In this document: in pieces, positions 26,101 through 33,196 of the stretch
Position numbering within the stretch: position 1 is the first letter of the stretch
Layout: every line of letters starts with the position of its first letter
Source: Spongilla lacustris
Lineage: Eukaryota; Porifera; Demospongiae; Spongillida; Spongillidae
Assembly: GCA_949361645.1 (NCBI GenBank)
Contig: OX442423.1
Span: 4,559,005-4,623,004, forward strand
Direction: 5' to 3'
DNA: 64,000 nt
The notes under the pieces: model-generated
What the model was told of the DNA's origin: nothing
What the model saw: the letters and a program-made list of their open reading frames with translations, nothing else
Databases searched by the model: none
Program-made: the position numbers and the translations under genes

Positions 26101-28094
26101 TTAATAGTGTCCTACAAAGAGGAAGATGAGACAAGGTCTGGACCAGCTAAGTATGCCACAGGTGCTGGAAAATACCATACTAAGTTCCATCGTGAGTAGA
26201 CAAAGATCTGGCCATTTATCGTTGAGATCAGAGACAATCTGTTTATGTTTCAATGTACTTTGTGTCTTCGCCAGATAAGTTGTAGACATTTGGGTAAAGC
26301 TGATGTAGAATGGCACATCAGCACGCCCATGCATGTCTCAAATGTTAAGGCTACAAAATCAACTGCAAGCTGGGAGTACAATAAAACACATTCAAGGAAA
26401 TAGACTAAATACTGTTTGTATTGCGTGTTTATAAGCCCTACACTTAGTGTCGTACCTAATAGTGTAACGTACTGTACCGTGTCGCGTTTGGCTATGAGAC
26501 TAGCACGAAATAAAATAGGTATGTTGCAAATCGTGCAATAATTGTCCTCCATTTTGTTCCACATTATTATTGCAGGATTAGTAACACTTTTGAGGTCCAT
26601 TCAAAAAGTTGCTTTGCGTAGGGTTATGGAATGGAATGGGGAGAGTTCTTTGCTTTGTGACATAGTTCGAAGGTTCGTCTTCATCCTCTTGTGTAGATTT
26701 CAAAAAAAAACTTATTTTACCAGATCTCATTAACTATTGGAAAAAGTGCTATAACTTTACCATGCACAAACACCTAGATCGGGATAGCGGACATCTTTGA
26801 GAGGTGTTTGGACATTCAATGTAGTGTATAACCTTGTATTGTACAAAATCTATCGATGTGAAGATACTGTTTTTTCGCCCGGAATTTGGTATGCCATGCA
26901 GGCTCTCACAATCACAAAGGATGGCTAGAAGGCTGGATGGCTTACATTGTTACATTGTGTGCAGTGCGCTGGCCTCTGCAATGGGCCGTGTCTGTGTCTG
27001 TGACTTTGAAGACAAAGTTATCAGACCTCTTGACTGGTAAATCAATTGGCCACAATATTTGCCATGTTTGGTTGGATGGTGGAGTTTTTCAATTGTGGTG
27101 GAAGAATTGAAATAATGAAGGGAAGTAAGTATGCTGTTGCATATTGGAAGGAGAATGAAACATATGATGGTGCAACAGATTTTGACATGTCTATCTTTTA
27201 ACTAGCAGCAGACCTTCTTTTGGATGAATTGGTTAGTGTTTTCATAATAGCAATATGCACTAACGTCATGTATTTCCCTAAGTATATATTTTTATTAAAG
27301 TTTTATCGCTTGCATAGTGATCCTTTAACAGAATAATTTGAAAGGGCATCTATTAACTTGCCTTTACTGAAAATTCCATCCAGATATGGTATACGTTGCA
27401 AACGTTATGTGGGATTTAACAGAACATACTTACGGACGCACGTTTTAATGAAATCCCATACTAAAAATTTAATGCGCTTTAAAACGCTATACATGTATCT
27501 TCCGTCATAAACTTATGATTTTGGTATCATTAAGAATGGTTTAATGCGCTCTTCACATCGGTGTTATTATCTCAGCGATTTTTAAACAATTTGAAAAAAT
27601 TTGCAACATACCAAGATAAAAAGAAAATTCTGATGATGATGTGAAATGATCTTGCTTCATTATACTAATCTCACGCCTAGAACTGCTAATCTTAGCCCAC
27701 TGCCTCACGCTAACAAAAAAGACCCCTTGAGATCTCTGTAAGTGGCGTCAGCATTTTACCAACCGTAGCGACAAAATCCAATCAGTCGCCATGCTGGCCC
27801 GCGCCCGCGACGTGCAGTCGTAGGCTAGGCCGAAGAATCAATTATATATATATATATATATAACGCCTCACCCGCTCGATAAGTTCCTGAACGTTGCCCC
27901 AGAACATCTTGGGTTTCGGACCAGGCACGCCCATTCGCTTGAAGACTTGATAGGGAGCATAGCCGAATCTATAGTAGAATCGTTATACACTAAAACATAG
28001 GCCTACCCTTGACATACGCAAAGCAGTACCTGTAGTACAGAAGAAGCAGAACTGTAAGCACACCCAACAATAACGCAACCCAAAGGGTGTCCAT
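2194..28094 (-). CDS. Cytochrome P450, CYP3 clan (13 exons, 528 aa)
   Basis: This is a membrane-anchored haem monooxygenase of the CYP3A/CYP5A type. Exons on the minus strand: 28094-28030, 27968-27872, 24581-24529, 24480-24389, 24350-24196, 23445-23357, 15401-15235, 15178-15048, 11091-10834, 10390-10302, 3385-3245, 3180-3018, 2280-2194. All junctions are GT/AG and the phases close to one frame. Visible motifs: an N-terminal hydrophobic anchor (LLLGVLTVLLLLYY), the I-helix LAGYETTANT, ESLR (ExxR), FRPER, the haem-binding loop PFGWGPRNCIGMRFA with the Cys ligand, and a C-terminus ending VVSRASSL. The start is the Met before the anchor and agrees with the plus-strand paralogue. Introns 6 and 11 are swollen by transposons (7-8 kb each), yet no exon is broken. 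Substrate is unknown; the CYP3 clan mainly oxidises xenobiotics and steroids. Exon calls rest on hand reading and paralogy. Confidence 0.88.
4098..4155. mobile_element. 58-bp palindromic mini-element, 11-bp duplication
   Basis: This is an almost perfect 58-bp palindrome (one mismatched pair) beginning AGTCTGGGGACCAGACC and ending with its inverse. It is flanked by the exact 11-bp direct repeat AGAACAGGAAT (4087-4097 and 4156-4166). It has no coding capacity. A second copy of the same length is at 6387-6444. Confidence 0.7.
4317..5099. mobile_element. Non-autonomous hAT-like element, TATAG duplication
   Basis: The left end CAGGGGCGGATTTAGG is followed by a long G run; the right end is the inverse of CAGGGGCAGATCCAGG. 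The repeat TATAG flanks both ends (4312-4316 and 5100-5104). The right subterminal part (about 4948-5080) has the gggggagct-cagcgctccccc type of sequence also found inside the right end of the autonomous hAT (9971-10075). There is no transposase frame. It is nested inside the 3724-7162 element. Confidence 0.65.
5226..5286. repeat. Interstitial telomeric tract (CCCTAA)n
   Basis: Two short blocks of CCCTAA units (about three then five copies, with a small spacer) lie inside the nested transposon region. TTAGGG is the usual metazoan telomere repeat. It is an internal tract, not a chromosome end, because unique sequence continues on both sides. Confidence 0.75.
5642..6080. mobile_element. Palindromic MITE with TTAA duplication, copy 1
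   Basis: The terminal inverted repeats begin TGTCTATTGTCCTGAATGTC and the whole 439 bp folds on a centre near 5860. TTAA is present at both ends (5638-5641 and 6081-6084). The mirror arm of the host foldback, near 6785, still has the uninterrupted site with a single TTAA, which supports insertion here. TTAA target use is typical of piggyBac-type and Kolobok-type transposases. Confidence 0.7.
6387..6444. mobile_element. 58-bp palindromic mini-element, second copy
   Basis: It has the same length and ends (AGTCTG...CAGACT) as the copy at 4098-4155. The flanks 6376-6386 and 6445-6455 agree at 8 of 11 positions (core ATAACCAC), consistent with an older 11-bp duplication. It sits at the tip of the foldback element. 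Confidence 0.6.
7256..10118 (+). mobile_element. Autonomous hAT transposon (ZMYM1-like)
   Basis: The terminal inverted repeats are CAAGGCCGTAGACAAA at the left and the inverse of CATGGCCGTAGACAAG at the right. Flanks TGTTG and TGTTA match at four of five positions, so a 5-bp duplication is likely. The interior is one long transposase frame (7429-9765). Both subterminal regions are G/C-run rich. The right one (9971-10075) is shared with several non-autonomous elements here. It lies in intron 11 of the minus P450. Confidence 0.8.
7429..9765 (+). pseudogene. hAT transposase, one in-frame stop
   Basis: This is a DDE transposase of the hAT group closest in style to animal ZMYM1-like or TTF-domain proteins. 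The frame begins MSLLKFFKKQ and runs to 9765, with a single TGA at 7615-7617. The second part from 7618 is open for over 700 codons. Visible parts: an N-terminal TTF-type zinc-binding block (DAVLCFYCASAV), the catalytic-core segments SIMVDKTTDIS and QCYDGASSMAG, HCYGHALNLAV, and the C-terminal dimerisation segment ATSERSFSALRRLKTWLRST. If translation started at the first Met after the stop (7723) the protein would have 680 aa and lose part of the zinc finger. The stop may be a recent mutation or a sequence error; the rest looks functional. Confidence 0.82.
10119..10301. other. Rest of intron 11 with poly-C tract
   Basis: This short intron remnant lies between the hAT right end and P450 exon 10. 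A poly-C run is present near 10241-10256. Nothing else was recognised. Confidence 0.4.
11092..14408. other. P450 intron 8, no gene seen
   Basis: This AT-rich sequence sits between exons 9 and 8 of the minus P450. It contains a G/T-rich low-complexity stretch at about 13357-13382 and small hairpins such as the TCCTTATTTAAGGA copy near 13182. ORFs here are short and carry no recognisable family signature. Confidence 0.4.
14413..14842. mobile_element. Palindromic MITE with TTAA duplication, copy 2
   Basis: This is a second copy of the element at 5642-6080, 430 bp, with the same ends (TGTCTATTGTCCTGAATGTC) and the same palindromic centre (TAATGGATAGGTC flanking it). TTAA is present at 14409-14412 and 14843-14846. 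It lies in intron 8 of the minus P450. No coding frame was found. Confidence 0.75.
15630..16900 (-). pseudogene. Decayed hAT transposase fragment
   Basis: On the minus strand the best-preserved piece (16670-16488) reads APCISIMIDETTDEANKEQV, followed by a second acid-rich strand and HEVFIGLYE. This is the same catalytic block as in the intact hAT at 7429-9765 (MVDKTTDISNVEQ and HEEFIGL). Further downstream on the same strand, in other frames and with stops, are pieces resembling the later part of the transposase (around 15830-15650). Many frameshifts separate them, so no protein is made. It lies in intron 6 of the minus P450, just upstream of exon 7. Confidence 0.6.
16901..17995. other. P450 intron 6 sequence, no gene seen
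   Basis: This sequence lies between the decayed hAT and the LTR element. It has a poly-C run at about 17180-17196 and a small hairpin, CCTCACTAAGTGAGG, near 17386. The opposing ORFs around 17000-17370 overlap the C run and show no family signature. Confidence 0.35.
17996..18312 (+). repeat. Left LTR
   Basis: It is a near-identical copy of 22702-23017, with a few substitutions and one extra base in the CCACCCTTAGAG segment. It carries a TATAAAA box-like sequence near 18179, a plausible promoter for the element. The high identity between LTRs points to a fairly recent insertion. Confidence 0.85.
18381..19511 (+). pseudogene. gag and protease region, rearranged
   Basis: The frame starts MTTRSGRSF and gives a charged coiled-coil segment to about 18556. 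From there to about 19045 the coding sense switches to the minus strand (minus-strand pieces VEEMRAQMDRLMK, ELDNIESYLVTFEQIMTAHK and DGETNREFAVRMTDSLTKWL are gag-like). It then returns to the plus strand at LPVEKRLWLDERKPKKC. The later part holds a CCHC zinc knuckle (CYNCHKVGHVASKC) and the aspartic protease motif VLDTGAARTLV. An in-frame TAG at 19509-19511 separates it from the downstream pol frame. The simplest reading is an internal inversion of about 0.5 kb plus a nonsense change. Confidence 0.75.
19527..22358 (+). CDS. pol: Retrotransposon pol: protease end, integrase, RT, RNase H start
   Basis: This is a 943-codon open frame in phase with the preceding protease. In order: the end of the protease (SVLLGRDVPELV); an H2C2 integrase finger (HEIPLAGHMGKKKTVG, then CRTCEKCQKH); the integrase core with D at AMDVVGPLPR, D at LTDQGTNFMS and E at GLVERFNGTL; a linker; the reverse transcriptase with CIDFRRLN, MPFGLQGAPSTFQ and the YLDD active site (AAYLDDLIIFSH); and the beginning of RNase H (LVLQTDASGRAIGAVLSQ). 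The frame ends at a TGA (22356-22358) inside RNase H and continues in the same phase to 22835. Having integrase upstream of RT is the Gmr1-type order, not the usual Ty3 order. Confidence 0.9.
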   Translation: MSVQCVHGDHVSYPLAKVKVVIDERSYFVEAAVVKKLPASVLLGRDVPELVQIGGATEEVLAAMTRAQAKRRSREEESASKKEESGVTCRDLLPARVTKVNEEEKWSPGPVELEKNADPQQVDTKVSNGVKEITSGDSNLGVDGNELRKLQQEDETLRGVWDSAKQPSKGGNYWFYEEDDLLYRHWHPREEGEEFSVEQLIVPKQYRETVLRIAHEIPLAGHMGKKKTVGRIMQRFYWLTLYRDVAEWCRTCEKCQKHSPIRNLRAPLVPLPVIEEPFTRIAMDVVGPLPRSSSGHKYILVVCDYATRYPEAIPMKAVDAEHVAEELVTMFSRVGVPSEILTDQGTNFMSKLLSELYRLLHVRRIRTSPYHHQTDGLVERFNGTLKSMLRKTAVEGKDWDKLLPYLLFANREVPQASTGFSPFELMYGRHVRGPLDILRETWKASKCSDESVVPYVLTVQQKLAKMSELVSENCKEAQIEQKRWYNRNARKREFAEGDQVLVLLPTITNKLMAKWQRPYLIKAKVTPLTYEIDMSDRKKWQRIFHVNMLKGWNTPTMMCLAAEETEEGEEIPLWKEDIGEPKINEGLTPKQRGQLDVLRAEFKDVMSDLPGKTELVEHRIETGEAKPVRLPPYRLPQAYRDIVKKELEEMEKYGIIEKSTSDWSSPIVLAKKKDGTLRFCIDFRRLNSVSKADAYPMPRVDDLLDQVGQARFISTLDLTKGYWQVPMEKAARSKTAFRTPFGLYQFRRMPFGLQGAPSTFQRMIDSLLVGTQDYAAAYLDDLIIFSHSWQKHLSHLRRILQKLREAGLTVKQKKCQLAMSHRSYLGHVVGEGLVRPELSKVDAVKQFQVPTTKSAVRTFLELTGYYRKFIPGYAELAAPLIDLTRKNAPTIVRWTERCDDAFNQLKECLCSEPILRCPDFSLPLVLQTDASGRAIGAVLSQVV
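22359..22835 (+). pseudogene. RNase H remainder after in-frame stop
   Basis: It is in the same phase as pol beyond the TGA at 22356-22358. It carries YSTVEKECLAIIQGIQ, the RNase H region TIQTDHRSLEWF and the end motif NGNADALSR, then runs into the right LTR and stops at 22833-22835. It would only be translated by readthrough. Confidence 0.75.
22702..23017 (+). repeat. Right LTR
   Basis: It starts TGTCAGAG directly after the purine tract and ends ATCTACA. It matches 17996-18312 almost base for base. The end of the pol frame extends about 130 bp into it. Confidence 0.85.
24351..24388 (-). other. 38-nt intron 4 of the minus P450
   Basis: Reading straight through gives a frameshift. Removing GTGAGG...CATCAG (38 nt) restores the frame as FVD-PDVNNLPSNK. 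The plus-strand paralogue has the same 38-nt intron at 36846-36883, with the same donor and acceptor. Confidence 0.75.
24905..25470. mobile_element. Foldback element, related to 5550-6875
   Basis: The left arm (GTTAAGGCTATTGACTTCC) and right arm (the inverse near 25436-25460) mirror each other. Inner blocks such as TTTTCCCGCTTGATCC and AATCCAATAGCTAAGGGACC match the larger foldback at 5550-6875. It has no nested insertions and no coding frame. It lies in intron 2 of the minus P450. Confidence 0.6.
25856..27738 (+). mobile_element. Decayed DNA transposon, TAAGTG duplication
   Basis: The end CAGACACCTCAAGTCTCACG at the left partly matches the inverse of the right end (CAGAGATCTCAAGGGGTC). TAAGTG flanks both (25850-25855 and 27739-27744). 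The interior has a zinc-finger fragment at 26068-26400 and otherwise no long frame. It lies in intron 2 of the minus P450, opposite in sense to the gene. The inverted repeats are imperfect, so the limits are provisional. Confidence 0.45.
26068..26400 (+). pseudogene. BED-like zinc-finger fragment of a transposase
   Basis: From ATG at 26068 the frame reads NETMAEENDELIVSYKEEDE, meets a TAG at 26198-26200, then continues in phase as TKIWPFIVEIRDNLFMFQCT followed by CLRQISCRHLGKADVEWHIS and ends at a TAG (26398-26400). The CxxC...H(x5)H pattern with 'cr HLGKADVEWHI' resembles the N-terminal finger of hAT-derived animal proteins of the KIAA1586 type. No catalytic core follows in frame. It could alternatively be an exon, with GTGAG just before the stop as donor. 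Confidence 0.45.
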
Positions 28095-28139
28095 GGGTCG
28101 ATACAATAATAACACCTTATACGGTCGTACACGTGCACC

Positions 28140-28260
28140 TCAAGCAGGGCAAAAGGGGGGGGGGGGGGGTGTCTAATAAATATTTCACAACTGGGGGAGG
28201 GTGTTCCTTAGCTCCCCCAGTGGGGCCTGGGGCGAAGCCCCAGCCGCCTTTTCTTTTGCA
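28140..28260. repeat. hAT-type subterminal remnant with G run
   Basis: A G run (28147-28160) is followed by GGGGGAGGGTGTTCCTTAG and CTCCCCCAGTGGGGCCTGGG, then GCGAAGCCCCAGCCGCC. This is the inverse of the subterminal sequence at 9971-10050 in the autonomous hAT. No matching opposite end was found, so it is a solo fragment just upstream of P450 exon 1. Confidence 0.45.
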
Positions 28261-28744
28261 TGAACTATGGGGTGTAATTCGTGCCAAAACTGCACCACAT
28301 ACATGTAGTCGTCGTTCGACGCGAGTGGACTGGGGACGAACGAAACGTTCTTAAGTTTTCCTCGTCCCCAGTCCTACATATATCGTACGACTAAGCACGT
28401 CTGGCTTGCGAGACTATAAGGTTTTTAATAAATAGTTGTGAGTATCAAATTGTAATGCATGTATATAGTTATTGTTTAATATGTATATTTATTGGTCTGG
28501 TTGAGACCTGTCCTGCGATTACATAACATTGTTATCGCAACGTACGTCGGGAAATAGAATGCAGCTCAGTGCCGTATTTATGAATGTAGTTAACGACAGC
28601 ACGAGTGCCACGGCACTTGATTCACATCCTTTTTATCAAGCACCTGCAATCAATAATTACAATTAAGTTCACTTGATTATTTGAGTGCATGGAACAAGAC
28701 CATTTTATTTATTTATTTGGTAACAAGAGTTAATTCTATTTCAG

Positions 28745-29565
28745 ATAAAACATTATTTTGAGAGGGAAAAAAATCCCCTCTCTGATGTTTGGACTGTTAG
28801 TGTAATTCAAGAACATATGAATGAGTTTTATAAATCAAAGAATAACTTGCTCTCAGCATATTTACTAATGGTGTACCGTTATTGTAAGTAAGACTTTGGC
28901 CAGTTCTGTAACAAGTGCTTAACCTTCCCCCTCAATTCGATTCAGAGCTGGAAATATTGTGATGTGGTATGGGATAAGAAAACCTGATATGAAGTTTCTC
29001 CTGGACCCAGTGGTAAAAACTCTTGAAGATATTTATAGAGATGGTTTTGAAACACAAACATCTTCTGGAAAGATGCATATGAAAGTAAAACTGATGTTTG
29101 GTGTATTTGATTTAGTTGCCAAGCCCATAGTTATATGTACTAAAGCAATTTAATGAATTAGGATGCCCTGTATGTTATCATCCTGGCAAGCGACTTCCCG
29201 ATGGATCTAGGATATATTTGCCTAGAGGCTATCCACTTCGCACTCATGAGACCATAATTCAAGGATGGCACTTTTGCAGAATCAACTGGAAATAGTGTTA
29301 ATGGCATTGTAGGAATTTCCCCTCTCACCTACACTATCAACCTTGTGGATGGCTGATGATATGCACTGTGCTTATGAGGGTATTGTACATAAGCTAATGA
29401 ACCTGTGGTTTGAGTCATGTAATCATGCAGAGCCATACTATTTGGGCAGAAACACTACTGTGTTTGACAGGGTTCTCATGCAGCAGCAGCAACTACCGCA
29501 TAAATTTTCATGCTGTCCTAGATCAATTGCAAAACATTTGAAATTCTGGAAACCATCAGAATTTT
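28745..29565 (+). pseudogene. Decayed EnSpm-like transposase fragment
   Basis: Pieces in different frames align in order with the transposase at 45939-48546. WYGIRKPDMKFLLDPVVKTL matches WCGPNKPSMQLLFQPVIEAL, GCPVCYHPGKRLPDG matches GCPVCLHPGKRLPNN, MHCAYEGIVHKLMNLWF matches MHAVPEGIVKRLMNCWF, and the end (RSIAKHLKFWKPSEF) matches RSIQKHMKHWKASEF. Stops and frameshifts separate the pieces and the ends of the element are not visible. It is a second, older member of the same transposon family, lying between the two P450 genes. Confidence 0.7.
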
Positions 29566-29627
29566 AAAAATTGATTTACTACCTAATCTTCTGGACTATT
29601 TGCCATCTCTTTATCTTCACCAAATTA

Positions 29628-31147
29628 AAGTAGTGTGTACATATATAGTTATTAAACCAAAAGGATATGCTTCCTGGAAATTTCAGTTTAAAATCAATGT
29701 CTAATGACATGTATATCATAATCATTTCATATGGCCTGTTTGTATGAATAGACATTTTACCGCTGACATCACAAATTAATCACTATGTTTGACAAAAACG
29801 TAAGTCCTCACAGAAACGCAACGAAGAAACAGCAAATTAAAAATGAATGGTAAATGTCCGCCAAACTATATTCCAAAATGAAGTACCTTCACCAGTTATG
29901 ATGCAAACGTTACACAGCTCACAAGTTACCGGAAGTTGATCCCCCAAAAATTGAAAAACACGACTACGCGAACTCATTAGCAACTTCCGCTATGTTTCGT
30001 TGCATAGAAATCCCTTACAATAGGTCTATCGTACAAAAATGAAACGTGTGATAATTTACTCCTGACCCCCCTAATTCGTGTGTGACGTCAGCAGTAAAAG
30101 GTCCTTTATGCTGTTTTTTTGTTGAAGTACATAAATACAAATGGAACAACACAAATCATGTGGCAAGTGGTAGATACCAATAAAACCACTGTGACTCAGA
30201 CTAAATGGTACAAAAACTGTTGCCTGTAACCGACAGTGACTGAAAATTTGATATAAGGCAATGCAGTTATGCTTAGTACTGTATTGCATGTACATAAACA
30301 CATCTGATTATGTTCTGTAATAAAAGACATTCATCAAGTGCATGCAAAGACAAGAATCTATTATCAAATATAATACACATAGTCAGTGCCCTATGAGCAC
30401 CCATATTCATGTGCCTGAAGAGCTGTATGATACACAGTACCTTGAATGCTGCTCACAAACTAATCTACATATGTAATCACTTAATTCAAATTTGACATTG
30501 ACACCATGGATGCAGTAATGAAAATATCTAACTTGTACACATGTATTGTGCATAGGTTAGGTTTAAAAAGTTAGGTAAAATACATGTTTTTAAAAATAAG
30601 TAACAAACAACAATGTAAAGAATTAATACCTAGTTCTAATTGGCTCAATTGACACACAGCTATACATACTGTGTACCTGTTTCATTTTATTTGAGGAAAA
30701 TGCAGGGGTGATGTGGTGTCTTGCATTCTTCCATGTCTCCCCCTGAGCTTGTAGAAGGCCTGGAGGCAGCCCAAACTGATTGAACAACGATACAGGATTG
30801 TCCTTATTGGAAGAAAGGTTGTTAACATCAGCTCATGTAAGGCAACCGCAATGTGCAAACTGACCTCACGATCAACAAAGGAGTCAAATTCTTTAACAAG
30901 AATCACTTTCAGCAATTCCATATCTGCAATGAATAACTCTGGCTAGCTCCTATATACCACCTAAGAATTGCACATGATGTCAGAACTCAAACATACACTC
31001 CACCTTACCCAAAGAATGGACCAAACTTCTCATAGTTGTAATGGTATGAAGGTATTATAGACTGAGAACAAAAGAAAAAAGATTACCTGAGCCTTGGTTT
31101 CCCACTTAGTGCATTAAGCAACCCTTAACCATAGATTGATCAGTATG
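29628..31147 (-). pseudogene. Partial P450 duplicate, exons 3-5
   Basis: The stretch corresponds to 23590-24666 of the minus P450, flanks included, plus an inserted MITE. The exon 3 copy is 31061-31009 (53 nt), the exon 4 copy 30960-30870 (91 instead of 92 nt) and the exon 5 copy 30831-30677 (155 nt). The single-base deletion in exon 4 shifts the frame, and no other exons are present. Splice sites are kept. It lies upstream of exon 1 of the minus gene, on the same strand, so it cannot serve as alternative exons unless transcription starts further upstream. Confidence 0.75.
29750..30104. mobile_element. MITE in the P450 duplicate
   Basis: The ends AGACATTTTACCGCTGACATC and the inverse of AGGACCTTTTACTGCTGACG form inverted repeats around about 355 bp. 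The homologous site in the parent intron (23700-23730) lacks this block, which shows it was inserted after the duplication. No coding frame was found; the target duplication is unclear. Confidence 0.6.
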
Positions 31148-31185
31148 AACTTATCTATTTTTAGCATGTTACTTAGTACGCAATA

Positions 31186-31329
31186 CACAGGGAAAAAACG
31201 CGTCGAATCAGGCCGTTTTGATTTATAAAGGATTTTTTAAAATCCTCTGTGATTGAACATAAAAATTCATTTGTATGTGATATCACGTAATCATGATTCC
31301 AAAATGATTCCACGCGTTTTCTTCCTGTG
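31186..31329. mobile_element. Small foldback element (144 bp)
   Basis: CACAGGGAAAAAACGCGTCG at the left mirrors CACGCGTTTTCTTCCTGTG at the right. The trinucleotide ATA lies on both sides. An inner hairpin (GGATTTTTTAAAATCC) is also present. The short flank makes the duplication weak evidence. Confidence 0.4.
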
Positions 31330-31372
31330 ATAACTATTCTGTTTATGTGACTTTAAAAGTGCAAAAGTTGCA

Positions 31373-31507
31373 AAGCGGCTGGGGCGGAGCCCCAGACCCC
31401 GGTGGCCTATATCCGGACATCCGTGCTGGGGGGAGGCGTACCCCGGTATCCTTGCCTGTCGCATCACCCCCACCCTGCCTCGCCCCGAAATCCTGAATCC
31501 GTCCCTG
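31373..31507. repeat. Right-end fragment of a CAGGG-type element
   Basis: The stretch starts AAGCGGCTGGGGCGGAGCCCC and ends with the inverse of CAGGGACGGATTCAGG, the end type of the 5-bp-duplication elements. It matches the subterminal part of the autonomous hAT near 9971. No left end is visible. Confidence 0.45.
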
Positions 31508-31880
31508 CTATGCAGTACTAAAATTTAGTACATTGATCAGTTGATTCGTTTTCATCCGTTGAAGCTAGAACTAGAAAAATCGCTTTCATGCATAAGGTAA
31601 TTCTTTTGCATGTGTATCTTCATTAAAAAGATTAGAAATGCATGTGCGCGCTGTGTTTGAAACAAATCAGCTACGCGTGGTGGAAACCGAATGATATCGG
31701 AAGGAGTGATGTCCAAACCCGGAAAATGCACCCTCAAGCGAGGATGGAGGGGCCGCCAAGAGCCCAAGACCCTTTTTGCCTAGGGCCGCCACCCAACGCA
31801 AGGTAACCCCGGCACTGCCGGTACTCAGCCTATTTGTATACCGGGATGCGCTCTCTAGAAACGATGCGTTCATCAGTACT

Positions 31881-32245
31881 CAGGGGCGGATACAGGATTT
31901 CAGACAAGGGGGGGTTGTTAATGAATAATAAGACGAGCGGGGGGGGGGGGGGGGGGGGGTGCTGTCCGCTTTTGGCCGATTCTACGAGCGGGGGGGGGGG
32001 GGGGGGGGGGGGGGGTGTGCTGTCCGCTTTCGGCCGATTCTACGAGCGGGGGGGGAGGGGGGGGTGCTGTCCGCTTTCGGCCGATTAAACGAGCGGGAGG
32101 GGGGGGGGGGGGTGCTGTCCGCGTGCGTGCGAAAAACAAGGTTTTTGGACGAAAGAGGGGGTTGTAAACTCCAAAACCCCCTAAAACTGCGTGCAAAAAA
32201 AAAAAGGAATTTGGACCCCCCCCCCCCCCCCTGTATCCGCCCCTG
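31881..32245. mobile_element. CAGGGGCGGAT-ended element, GTACT duplication
   Basis: The ends CAGGGGCGGATACAGG are exact inverted repeats and GTACT flanks both (31876-31880 and 32246-32250). The interior has four G-run blocks alternating with three copies of GTGCTGTCCGCTTTCGGCCG-type sequence in direct repeat (unit about 65 bp). It is non-coding; the glycine- or proline-rich frames read from it are artefacts of the G runs. Confidence 0.75.
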
Positions 32246-32299
32246 GTACTGTATCATTTCAGTAACAGAAACAGGCTTTGCGCCTGAAGGATATGGCCG

Positions 32300-32313
32300 C
32301 AGTGGCGGATCCA

Positions 32314-32345
<32 letters not shown>

Positions 32346-33196
32346 CCAGGGTGTCTGAATATGATTAATGTATAATTAGCGTATGACGCGTGAGTTATAC
32401 ATTTCTACGGAGAGTTAAGCGTGCACTCCTCCGTAAAGTTGCTAAACAGCTTATTCTTATTGCTTATTCATTGGTTAGTACTATATTTTAGTTTTGTAAA
32501 CTGCGAGATACGCAGTAGGCTGGTATTTATTAATTTATATGTAAATCTTGGTAAATTTATTCCAAAATATGCTAACCCGCCATCGTAAATAGAGCCTTTG
32601 ATTGGTGCACTAGTATTAGTAACCATCAAATTTGAATGCACCTTGGTGCAAGCTTTTAGAGAAAGCAAAAAGGCTGACTGACCATTGCTATGATGGTAAA
32701 TTTTAACTGAGTGGCTCAAATAGCAAAGAAACTAAGTGCATCAGTGTAACGTGCAACTGATGCAAATCTGCGATGAAACACAGCCATTTAAATAGCACTC
32801 ATTTATTGGTTATGATAGCCGTTTCTACTACATTTACAATCTGTGGGGAATGTGTACAAATTTTTTTTTTCGCTCGCAAATGTCGTGCTGAATGATACTG
32901 TTCACTGCTTGAAGTAGGTCATCTGCCGGAAATTTTAAGTGGCTCAAATTAGTAGCAAAGATGTAACAACACAGCCATATTAATCGGTAAAATCACAATA
33001 GCCTGGAAACCAGAACGTAACAGAGTGGCATGCATTTATTGGTGTTGATTGCATGCCTTAGTTTCCAATCATCCTACATGTACAATGCGTGGAAAAATTG
33101 GAATGCGCACCAAAGAAAAATTTTCGCGCGCTTCGCGCGCCCCCTCCTCTTCATCAATATTCATGTCGGACCCCCTCCCCTCACCATCCGCCCCTG
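32300..33196. mobile_element. CAGGG-type element, longer copy
   Basis: The left end CAGTGGCGGATCCAGG is followed by a 36-base G run; the right end is the inverse of CAGGGGCGGATGG. Right-end sequence (TTTTCGCGCGCTTCGCGCGC, then TTCATGTCGGACCCCC) matches the element at 62285-62552. Clear target repeats are not seen, and the middle has no coding frame. Confidence 0.55.

Noticed and set aside
31834..32375. Glycine- and proline-rich ORFs
   Set aside because: They arise from G runs in non-coding transposons.
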